64,000 nt of DNA, taken from Sphingomonas sp. LM7 (GTDB lineage Bacteria; Pseudomonadota; Alphaproteobacteria; Sphingomonadales; Sphingomonadaceae). Under the pieces are notes generated by a model. That model was not told the origin of the DNA. It was given only the letters and a program-made list of their open reading frames with translations, and did no database searches. The stretch is taken from NCBI RefSeq assembly GCF_002002925.1, contig NZ_CP019511.1, positions 806,001 through 870,000 on the forward strand, written 5' to 3'. Positions 14,301-20,810 of this stretch are shown here, piece after piece. Positions within the stretch are counted from its first letter, which is position 1, and the number at the start of each line of letters is the position of its first letter. A program made the translations under genes and the position numbers.

Positions 14301-17300
14301 CTGAGCGAGGCGGTCGCGCAAGCGGACGGCCAGCATGTCGTCGTCCATCCTCATCCGATCACCCGAGTCGGCTCGTTGCTCTCCGAACCGGTGCCGCTCG
14401 ACCGCTATGCCGCGCATCTGTGCAGCTGCTTAGGCGTGCTCGATGCGCTTGAGCGTGCCGGACGGCTCAGCCGGTCCGAGCTCGACCGCGCGCGCGCCTA
14501 TCTCGAGCAGCATGACCGCCGCTGGCCGGACGAGCCCGTGATCGAGGCGGGTGCGACTCTGTATCTCAGCGACCTGGCGGTCGACTATTTCCGCTACACC
14601 GGATTGATCGACAAGATCGCGGCGGCCGGATTAACGGTGGTGGTCGCCAAGTCCGAGCTCGCCGAAGCCGAGGCTCTGCGCGGCGTCGATGCCTTGGCAC
14701 AGGCGGTCACCCGCGTGATCGATGGCCTGCGCGCTACCTTAGCGCCGGCACTTGCCGAAGGCCGGCTCTGCCTCGGCGCCGCGGCGCGGCACGAGGAGGG
14801 GGAGGGCGCCGCTTCCTATATCGCCGGCTTCGAGAGTCTGATCTTTCGCGCAGATACCCTGGTCAGTGACGATCGGTTCTTCAACCGCTACGCCCATTTC
14901 GAGCATCCGAGCGGCAAGCGGCGGATCCTGAGCTCGCTCGACTTGGTCGAGCTCTTGTCGCGCGGCGGCAGAATCGAACCGGCGAACCTCGAGACCATGC
15001 GTGCCTGGCTCCGCGGGGCGGGCGCGATCCTGGTCGGCACCCGCGGCGACGAGCTGCTCGGGCTACTCAGGCCGACAGTGCCCGATGCGGCGTTTCGCGA
15101 GACCGGCGATCTCCGCGCGATCCGCGAGAATCTGCGGCTCGCCCAGATGCGCGGCTGGTTCGATCCCAAGGTCGAGATCGGCTGGCTGGTCGCCTTCCAA
15201 GAAGCGCTCGGCGAGGCACTCGTCGGGCAGTGGCGCAACGATATCCCCGACCCGCTTGCCCGCGCTCGTTCGGACTGGCTGTTCGTCTGCATGCAGTCGC
15301 GCGACTGGGCCGATACCGATGTCGGCGCGCCGTTGGAGGGGTTGGCCTGCAACGGCATGGTCCTCGATCTTGCCAAGCTCGTCGGCAGCTATCGCCAAGT
15401 CGAGACCGATGCCCGACCGCGCTTCGCAGCGTGGCTTGAGCAGGACGTGCTCGCCCCGCTCTGGGATAGCGAACCGCGCCTGGAGGCGATCTTCCACCAG
15501 CACCTGCGCGAATTGCTGCTCTCAGTCGCCGCGGATCTGCACCGCGACGAGCCCCAGGTGAGCGAACGCCGGGCGCTGCTCCTGTCGCTCCACGCCTTGC
15601 CGGATTTTCTGCAGGTGGCGCTTCTTCAGGACGAAAATTTCCGCGCCAGGACGGGCCATGCGCTCGAGGCCACTGTCGAAATCGGCAAGGCGTCGTTCCT
15701 CCGCAGTGCCTTCTGGCGCGTCGCACAGGTCGTCTATGCGGAACCCGAGGCCGAACGGCGTATCGCCGATATCGCCGGCAACCGCTGGACGCTGCGCACC
15801 GAGCAAGGTGATGGAAGCTGGCCCCTGCTGCTCCGGCGCAAGAAAATGGGTTATCGAACGCGGGGCCTGGCGGGGCTGCATCCCGATGCCTCGGAGCGGG
15901 TAGCGATGCTCGACGCCCTGTTGGCGGATTATGGCCAGACGCCCGCCTCGCTCGGCGACTGGCATCGCCGGCTGCTCGAAGGGCCGCTCGACGCGGCCGG
16001 CATCGAAGCGCTCGACCTCGCCTTGCGCGGGTTGCCTGGCGCAGGCGCCGCCGCGATCGTCGACAGCCTGTCGGCGAACGAGGCCTCGATCTCGCTGCTC
16101 GTCCCGCCTTCGCGTGCCTATTGGAGCGCGCTGCTGGGAGACGGCCCGGCCGAGGACCTCGAAACCTATGTGACCGATGTATTGCCCGGCCAGCTTGCCC
16201 GGCTCCGCGCCGAACATCAGAATCCGGATAGATGGCTTCTTCTTCTCGCGGCGCATCCGCGAATCCTCGGCGAGGACCGGTTTGGGTCGCGCACCGCCGA
16301 GGAATGGCATGCGCTGGGACGCTGGGCGGTTGAGGCAGGGGACCCGATGGCCAAGGCGGGTTTCATCGAGCTCGCGTTGCCGCATGTCGGCAGGGATGCG
16401 GCGCTCGACGCACTGATCGTCACGCTCGCCGATCAGATCGAGGCACTCGACCCCGAGGACGCTTCGGGCGCGCTGCACCTGGTCTCGAGCCTGGCGATGT
16501 TCGTCGATGGCGAGCTGAGCCGATTGGGCGTGCTCGCCGATTGGCCGCCCTTTCGCCGGCGTCTGGCGTCACTTGCCCAGGCGGCGCTGATCGCCCGGAT
16601 TGTCGACGGCCAGATCGACACGCAGCATTTCGCAGCATTCTGCACCGCCCAGCGCGGCTGGCGATTCCTGGTCCAGAACCTTCTCGACCTACAGCGCGAG
16701 CCGCGCTGGCGCCCTGACTTCATCACCGCCGGGCAACTCAAACACGAACTGATCGGCCGGATCGTCAACGCTGCCGGCGCGATGCCCGAAACCGACATGT
16801 CGGAGAAGTTGCGATCCCGCTTCTTGGGCCAGGAAGACAGCCTGCGCGCGCGGATGGCATATCCGATGGTCTTCTGGCCTGGTCCGCTCGAAGGCGGCAG
16901 TCGCCTGCAGCCGCTGCCCGAGGCTCTTTGCGAGGATCTCGATCGCGCCTTCGCCGAAGAGACCCCGAACCTCGAGGCGCTGATGCTCCTGGCCAACCTG
17001 GCGGCGATGTTCGCGATCCCCGATGATCTGGTCGAGCGGGCGGTGGCTCGCATTCGCGCCGCGGGACCGCGGTTGCTGGCATTGATCCCGACCGAGCGCG
17101 TCTACGCCCAGCTGCTGGGCTTGGCGCATGTCGCCGCCTCGCATCGCGCCGAGCCACTCGCCGATGCGGTGCAGGTGCTCGCCCGGGTCTCGCGGCTGCA
17201 AGTCCGCTGGCCGGTCGCCGAGGAGATGCAGCTTGCGCTGTACGCGGCCGCCTCGCGCGAAGCACCCAGCGATTGGCGCCGCTATCTCGGCAATTGGATC

Positions 17301-17444
17301 GCCGAACTCGTGGTGCGCAATGAGGATCGCGACTATGGCACGCAGTTGCTGACATGGACCGAGGCCCTGTGCGAAATCGATCCGATCTTCAGGACCAAGG
17401 CAGGCAGCGCGGTTGCGTCGCTGCGACTTCTGCTCGATCGCTAG
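11343..17444 (+). CDS. Giant 2033-residue helical-repeat protein with PIN-like central region, cassette gene 3
   Basis: This is by far the largest gene of the window. Residues 1 to about 880 are alpha-helical repeats of TPR-like character (such as LECLVFLGEQGRYAEALELVE and LLALQAGWIYFWLGRFGDAEAML). A region at about 890-1190 breaks the repeats and has PIN-nuclease-like features: a strand-Asp start at D899 (LDRHAIVTLAAAG), a second at D1077 (LYLSDLAVDYF), E1105, and the paired acids D1176/D1177 in VSDDRFFNRY. D1077-E1105-D1176/1177 fits PIN spacing. The remaining 840 residues are helical, without a family I know. No NTPase Walker motif or transmembrane segment was seen. The start at 11343 follows the upstream stop by 17 bp; an in-frame codon at 11232 would overlap it. 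Function unknown; a scaffold-sensor carrying an RNase is the working idea. Confidence 0.6.
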   Translation: MDPALSALGLKVAAPAVLAGYRALRHELARRPGDQGLIGLDDVLDEAIAVLAREADGLWKAVQVAAKGALTRPALFDEAVPRAWIATEDAQLSLKLAARAAIRGEDDGPHAARAVAHYQLFLDEDDETAADAATAYAAALEFLLASLRRALTPGDRAILQAVHGLREEIERIRPEDTSDIIDAYVEAAIRRLRAQRFFRSADSRGDAAALVSALIDGRLQGAGPKTRASALAWCARILSFGESEVARAALARASVLGDAAMPELRIAQAFIAAIDDYQAGLALLDVDQGPAVATAAFQILRRGLGTEGALARAPEAGLDFANLDSDGRYSHITALVETGDWAGAVDATRMLAADDFETTPALLWVAGTALVAAQLPDDLKRSILQDIPAHPAAFPLRDDQVAREQRQLARNFMDRAAQVCAGLDLAREAAAAERYSLWLGLRDPGTREEARAELRRRIDRPGSELLYLPLALGFETGVDRVRAEAAIRRRVARGATDDPELAGAAVALLLDYAHSDPGEAAAFIDRQRTLLVDYLDPASFVRLEIGVLTSAGRHDAARALLAGPGTVLSEAFRTLLASAVEESDAEPSLEVLEAAYGADPQTATLAHLVERYRELDYSPRFLELARRLLAELPTHQSALECLVFLGEQGRYAEALELVELLGDLITQNPLLALQAGWIYFWLGRFGDAEAMLRVAEAPPGTGQARILRYQLLVASGRWEAIDAFLEEQWQARAQRSPLELAQCATLAAQTRAKRVTDLVREAAARAPDDPQVLVAAYSAATAAGLEEAIPEAGSWIMRAAELSDPDGPIQKRSLAELLDDQPEWEARVADARRGRADAEMPLAGVAMLLRQPWLELQLAPLLENPEQPFPKRRRAAPLFSGRQRIDAAETFEAREIALDRHAIVTLAAAGTLDAVVAAFDRLHVPHDLFSDLFEQCHRVAFHQPSKIAFAHRLLELLARGRVKPFEPGTVADVGLITEIGESRAALLSEAVAQADGQHVVVHPHPITRVGSLLSEPVPLDRYAAHLCSCLGVLDALERAGRLSRSELDRARAYLEQHDRRWPDEPVIEAGATLYLSDLAVDYFRYTGLIDKIAAAGLTVVVAKSELAEAEALRGVDALAQAVTRVIDGLRATLAPALAEGRLCLGAAARHEEGEGAASYIAGFESLIFRADTLVSDDRFFNRYAHFEHPSGKRRILSSLDLVELLSRGGRIEPANLETMRAWLRGAGAILVGTRGDELLGLLRPTVPDAAFRETGDLRAIRENLRLAQMRGWFDPKVEIGWLVAFQEALGEALVGQWRNDIPDPLARARSDWLFVCMQSRDWADTDVGAPLEGLACNGMVLDLAKLVGSYRQVETDARPRFAAWLEQDVLAPLWDSEPRLEAIFHQHLRELLLSVAADLHRDEPQVSERRALLLSLHALPDFLQVALLQDENFRARTGHALEATVEIGKASFLRSAFWRVAQVVYAEPEAERRIADIAGNRWTLRTEQGDGSWPLLLRRKKMGYRTRGLAGLHPDASERVAMLDALLADYGQTPASLGDWHRRLLEGPLDAAGIEALDLALRGLPGAGAAAIVDSLSANEASISLLVPPSRAYWSALLGDGPAEDLETYVTDVLPGQLARLRAEHQNPDRWLLLLAAHPRILGEDRFGSRTAEEWHALGRWAVEAGDPMAKAGFIELALPHVGRDAALDALIVTLADQIEALDPEDASGALHLVSSLAMFVDGELSRLGVLADWPPFRRRLASLAQAALIARIVDGQIDTQHFAAFCTAQRGWRFLVQNLLDLQREPRWRPDFITAGQLKHELIGRIVNAAGAMPETDMSEKLRSRFLGQEDSLRARMAYPMVFWPGPLEGGSRLQPLPEALCEDLDRAFAEETPNLEALMLLANLAAMFAIPDDLVERAVARIRAAGPRLLALIPTERVYAQLLGLAHVAASHRAEPLADAVQVLARVSRLQVRWPVAEEMQLALYAAASREAPSDWRRYLGNWIAELVVRNEDRDYGTQLLTWTEALCEIDPIFRTKAGSAVASLRLLLDR

Positions 17445-17467
17445 ATTTCCCAGCCGTTCGCCCCGCG

Positions 17468-19105
17468 TTAGAGCGGATCGCGCCGCTTGCGACGATCCTC
17501 CAGGCCAAACAGTGACATCGATCCGATAATGGTGTCCGGGTCCGCTCGCCCACGAGTCCGTTCCTCCACGCCGATCGCCAGCGTGAGTTGGATCAGCGCG
17601 GACCGCGCTATCTTCATCACGCGGAGCGCCTTGGCTTCGAGCAGGTCGCTGTCGATCGATAGACCCAGCCCCTCCGCGCTCGATTTCGGTCCCATCAATT
17701 GCCAGGCCCAGCCTTCGTGGACCTGCAGATATTTATGCTCGAGCGCGTTGCGGATGTCGTGCAGCTCGCGGGCATCCGCGCCCGTGGTTCGCTTGAGCTC
17801 GTCGTCGAACAGCTCCTTGGACAACCAGTAGAGCCCGCGCAGCGGCCAATTCTCATAAGCCTTGAAGCGGTCGAGCAGCCGCGGCTTGCCTTCGACCATC
17901 CAGACATTCTTGAAGTTGATCCGGTCGGCGATCTTCCCGAGCTTCCAATAATGATCGACCAGGAAGGCTACCTTGTCGAGCAGAGAATAAGCGATGCGGA
18001 ATGCCGTTCGAACCCGCTCCGCGGCGAGACCGTGGAGCGGATAATCGAGCGTGTCGAACAGCTGCACGCCGCGGTCCGAGAAGTGCACGCGGGTATCGTG
18101 CAGTCCCTCGTAGAGCATGAAGCGCGCCGACACATATTCCTGCTTCATTTGGTTGAAGAAGCCGATGACCGGCGGCGGCGTGACCACGCCGGGGCGTTCG
18201 TCGAAGCGTTCGCGGATCGGCGGCAGAACCAGGTCATCCGAAGCCGCCGCCGAATACGCGCCAAGATCGTTGAGCGGGCTGAGGAACAGACGGCGCTGGA
18301 GGCACCATAGCCGATAGGCGCGTTCCGCCTTGCTGCGCCCAAGCGGCGGCCCATCCAGGTCCTGGATCGCACGAATCCGCTCGAGGTCGCCGGCCCGCGT
18401 GCACGCCTCTGCGGCGTCGGCGATCTGCTGCAGCACCGCGTCCGGATAGACCGAATCATAGACCGCGCCGGGAGCGTTGGCAGCGGCGAGCCCGTCATGG
18501 GCGTGCAGGAGTAAGATCGCGCGCTGCCGAATGTCGTCCAGCAGTCCGCCATAATGTTTGAGGCCATAGCCGCGATTTGCCTGCGCCATCGCGAATCTAG
18601 GAATGATCCGGAGCGCCGCATCCCATCCTTCGATCGCATCGATGAAGCGCCCCATCGTGTCGAGCTGGCTCGCCCGGTTGGTCAGAATCTGGCAGCAGCG
18701 GATCAGGTCGAGTTCGACGAACCCTGGATGCACTGCGGCGCGCGACAGCGCGAGCACCTGCTGTTCGCGCTCGGGATGCTCCCACGCCCAAGAGCCGCGC
18801 TCTCCCGCCACTTCTTCCTTCAAGCTCCACGCATTGGCGCGGAAATATTCGATCAGCACGCCTTGCTTGGCGGTCAGTTCGCGCTTCGCCAGTTCGTCGA
18901 GCAGATAGAGGGCGCGGTCAGCGCCGCGGCCGAATCCAGCGTCGTGTGATAGGTCGATCAGCGTGCCGATATGCTCGAGCGCGGCCTCGGCACCTAGCTT
19001 CGTGATCGAACGTTCGCGCAGCTTCTCCAGTCCTTCCTGCCTTGCCAAGGATCGATCCCCCCCCCGATGATGCGCGGTGCAGTCACGTCTGATGATTACG
19101 GACAT
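17468..19105 (-). CDS. TPR plus HEPN protein, LA2681-like, cassette gene 4
   Basis: The protein (545 residues from the ATG at 19105) has an N-terminal helical/TPR half (ILTNRASQLDTMGRFIDAIE) and a C-terminal HEPN domain of the LA2681 type from about residue 360. The HEPN active-site motif RX4H is intact: R452-N-A-L-E-H457. HEPN proteins are usually RNases in toxin-antitoxin and antiviral systems. The gene converges on the giant gene with 23 bp between stops. The start is uncertain: a TTG at 19048 gives a cleaner N-terminus (LARQEGLEKLRER), and the 57 bp between contain a run of nine G on the coding strand. The much longer frame to 19264 is not protein-like. Confidence 0.7.
   Translation of the reverse strand: MSVIIRRDCTAHHRGGDRSLARQEGLEKLRERSITKLGAEAALEHIGTLIDLSHDAGFGRGADRALYLLDELAKRELTAKQGVLIEYFRANAWSLKEEVAGERGSWAWEHPEREQQVLALSRAAVHPGFVELDLIRCCQILTNRASQLDTMGRFIDAIEGWDAALRIIPRFAMAQANRGYGLKHYGGLLDDIRQRAILLLHAHDGLAAANAPGAVYDSVYPDAVLQQIADAAEACTRAGDLERIRAIQDLDGPPLGRSKAERAYRLWCLQRRLFLSPLNDLGAYSAAASDDLVLPPIRERFDERPGVVTPPPVIGFFNQMKQEYVSARFMLYEGLHDTRVHFSDRGVQLFDTLDYPLHGLAAERVRTAFRIAYSLLDKVAFLVDHYWKLGKIADRINFKNVWMVEGKPRLLDRFKAYENWPLRGLYWLSKELFDDELKRTTGADARELHDIRNALEHKYLQVHEGWAWQLMGPKSSAEGLGLSIDSDLLEAKALRVMKIARSALIQLTLAIGVEERTRGRADPDTIIGSMSLFGLEDRRKRRDPL
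19057..19065 (-). repeat. Homopolymer G9 tract (coding strand) at the HEPN gene start
   Basis: Nine consecutive C on the + strand (G on the coding strand) lie between the two candidate starts of the HEPN gene. If translation starts at 19105, any length change shifts the frame. If it starts at the TTG 19048, the tract is 8-17 nt upstream and acts as the ribosome binding site. Both would allow slipped-strand switching. Confidence 0.55.
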
Positions 19106-19110
19106 TACAC
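19102..19110 (-). promoter_or_regulatory. GTGTAATGT motif shared with the wHTH leader
   Basis: On the minus strand this reads GTGTAATGT, identical to 10428-10436 within the repeats upstream of the wHTH gene. It overlaps the ATG at 19105, or lies 54 bp upstream of the alternative TTG start. It may let the wHTH protein control the HEPN gene. Confidence 0.35.
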
Positions 19111-19280
19111 CAAGAGAGTCGGTGGTTCGAACGTCCGGTTTGGCTAGGATGGTGCCTGAAACCTGATAGTCAGCAGTCTGCCCACGTCCAGCCGTTGAAC
19201 CGGGCCTGCTGAGGCTGCGGAGTGTCCCATCACCAGAGTGTCTTGATGGCCGCCATTTGCGCATCTGTCTGGGGAAATGC

Positions 19281-19368
19281 CTTAGCGGCTCAGGAGGTTT
19301 ATAACCGATCCGTTACCGAAAACGGCTACTGAGCCTGGCATTTTACCGCTAAGCGATTGAAATCGCTT
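19281..19368. other. Structured segment abutting the tRNA-Glu 3' end; probable island boundary
   Basis: Directly 3' of the tRNA is a perfect 8-bp dyad, AAGCGATT (19351-19358) with AATCGCTT (19361-19368). Next to it are nested inverted repeats: CTTAGCGG (19281-19288) with CCGCTAAG (19346-19353), GGCTCAG with CTGAGCC, and a CCGTT/AACGG hairpin (19310-19324). tRNA 3' ends are classical integrase targets, and the gene content switches from accessory to core here. No integrase gene and no second copy of the tRNA end is in the window, so the attachment-site reading is inference. Confidence 0.4.
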
Positions 19369-19442
19369 GGTGACCCCTACGAGAATCGAACTCGTGTTTT
19401 CGCCGTGAGAGGGCGACGTCCTAACCGCTAGACGAAGGGGCC
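19368..19442 (-). tRNA. tRNA-Glu (anticodon CTC)
   Basis: The complement folds as a full cloverleaf: acceptor GGCCCCT pairs with AGGGGTC, the D arm is GTCT/GGAC, the anticodon stem TCGCC/GGCGA closes the loop CTCTCAC (anticodon CTC, reads GAG), and the T arm is ACGAG-TTCGATT-CTCGT. The 3' CCA is encoded (19368-19370). Its 3' end faces the accessory region. Confidence 0.95.
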
Positions 19443-19484
19443 GTGCAGCGGAAGGCGCGCACTTACGCAGCGCGTCCGGTGCCG

Positions 19485-20810
19485 TCAAGCGCGTATCGGC
19501 GCGAGACCTAGCCAACGTTGTGCGGCGGGCCAGCGGGGGAGCAGCAGACGGTCGCCGATTGCCGCCAGCGCGAGCGTCGCGCCGAACAACGGCATCGCGG
19601 CGGCGAGCAGCAGGATCGCGCCGATCAGCACCGGCCCATAGCGCGGACGCGAAAGCGGCGCCGGCGCACCGAGCAGGCCCTGGGGGCGCCTGCGCCACCA
19701 CATCACCGTACCCGAAACCGACAGCGTGGCGAGCAGCAGCGCGGTGAGCGTGCCGAGCAGCTGGTTGGCGAGGCCGAACAGCGCGCCCTCATGCGCGGCG
19801 ATGCCATAGCCCACTGCGCGGTCGAGCCAGTGACGATCGGCGAAGTCGCGGCGCGAGGTGAGGGCGCCGGTGGTACCGTCCACGGTAATCCGCGTGCGTT
19901 GCGGACGGTTGGCTGCGTCTGAAGTGATCGTCCAGTCCGTGCCCTGCGAGGGCGGGGCGAGCAGCACCGGCGCGGCGATCCCGAGCGGGTAGGCGGCTGC
20001 GACCACGCGATCGAGCGCGCCGCCCGGCGCCACGGTATGCGGCATCGCCATGCCGCCATGCTCGGCATGGTCGCCCAGCATCGGCCGCGCACCGGTGGGC
20101 CAGTCCTGGGGTCCGTCGAGCGTGCCGGTGGCGGTGCGGACCTCCTTGAAATAGCTGCCCCAGAATTTCGCCCAGGGGAGCCCGGTCGAGATCAGGAACA
20201 GTGCCAGCACAGCGACCCAGATACCCGCGACTGCGTGCAGATCGCGCCAGAACAGGCGTTTTCCGCGCCCCAGCCGGGGATAGAATACGCCGCCGAGCCC
20301 GCGGACACGCCGCGGCCACCAGAGATAGAGGCCGGTCAACAGCATCGTCACCGTCCAGCAGGCGGCGATCTCGACGAGGTAGCTGCCCGGATTGCCTGCG
20401 CGGAATTTGCCGTGGAGGTCGGAAATCACCCGCATCGGGCGTTCGCTTTCGGCTTCGATGCGCAGCACGCGCAGGCGATAGGGATCGACATAGACGCGGG
20501 TCTCGGCGCGATCCTTGCCAACGATCACCCGCGCGGCCTCGCCGGGCGCCTGGGGGAGCTGATATCTGTGCAGCGTCGCGCCGGGCACCGCGGCGAGTGC
20601 CGCCCTGACCTGGGTTTCGGCGCTTGCGCGCGGTCCGGTGGGCGTCAGGCTATTGTAGGGCCGCTCCAGCCACGCCTCGATCTGCGGCTTCCACAGATAG
20701 ATCGTCCCCGTCGCGGCGAGCCACAGGACGAAGGGCATGCAGAACAGCCCGGCATAGAAATGCCAGCGCCACACCGCATTGTACCAGCGCATGCCCGGAG
20801 CGGCCGCCAT
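19485..20810 (-). CDS. PepSY-associated transmembrane protein (iron-regulated membrane protein)
   Basis: The 441-residue inner-membrane protein has the PepSY_TM layout. A first helix after WHFYAGLFCMPFVLWLAATG is followed by a periplasmic PepSY-like segment, helices near 'VEIAACWTVTMLLTGLYLWWP' and 'LHAVAGIWVAVLALFLISTG', a long periplasmic part containing HAEHGGMAMPH, and two C-terminal helices. Such proteins accompany TonB receptors and are proposed to act in reduction or release of imported metal chelates. The ATG at 20810 overlaps the TGA of the upstream receptor gene by one base (TGATG), so translation is coupled. The His/Met-rich loop could bind metal. Confidence 0.85.
   Translation of the reverse strand: MAAAPGMRWYNAVWRWHFYAGLFCMPFVLWLAATGTIYLWKPQIEAWLERPYNSLTPTGPRASAETQVRAALAAVPGATLHRYQLPQAPGEAARVIVGKDRAETRVYVDPYRLRVLRIEAESERPMRVISDLHGKFRAGNPGSYLVEIAACWTVTMLLTGLYLWWPRRVRGLGGVFYPRLGRGKRLFWRDLHAVAGIWVAVLALFLISTGLPWAKFWGSYFKEVRTATGTLDGPQDWPTGARPMLGDHAEHGGMAMPHTVAPGGALDRVVAAAYPLGIAAPVLLAPPSQGTDWTITSDAANRPQRTRITVDGTTGALTSRRDFADRHWLDRAVGYGIAAHEGALFGLANQLLGTLTALLLATLSVSGTVMWWRRRPQGLLGAPAPLSRPRYGPVLIGAILLLAAAMPLFGATLALAAIGDRLLLPRWPAAQRWLGLAPIRA

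Noticed and set aside
19106-19264. N-terminal extension of the HEPN gene to 19264
   Set aside because: The 53 added residues are Arg/Ser/Gly-rich and not protein-like, with no ribosome site. The region is more plausibly non-coding boundary DNA.
1-19367. Prophage origin of the accessory region
   Set aside because: No capsid, tail, terminase, lysis or phage repressor genes were seen; the backbone genes are conjugative.
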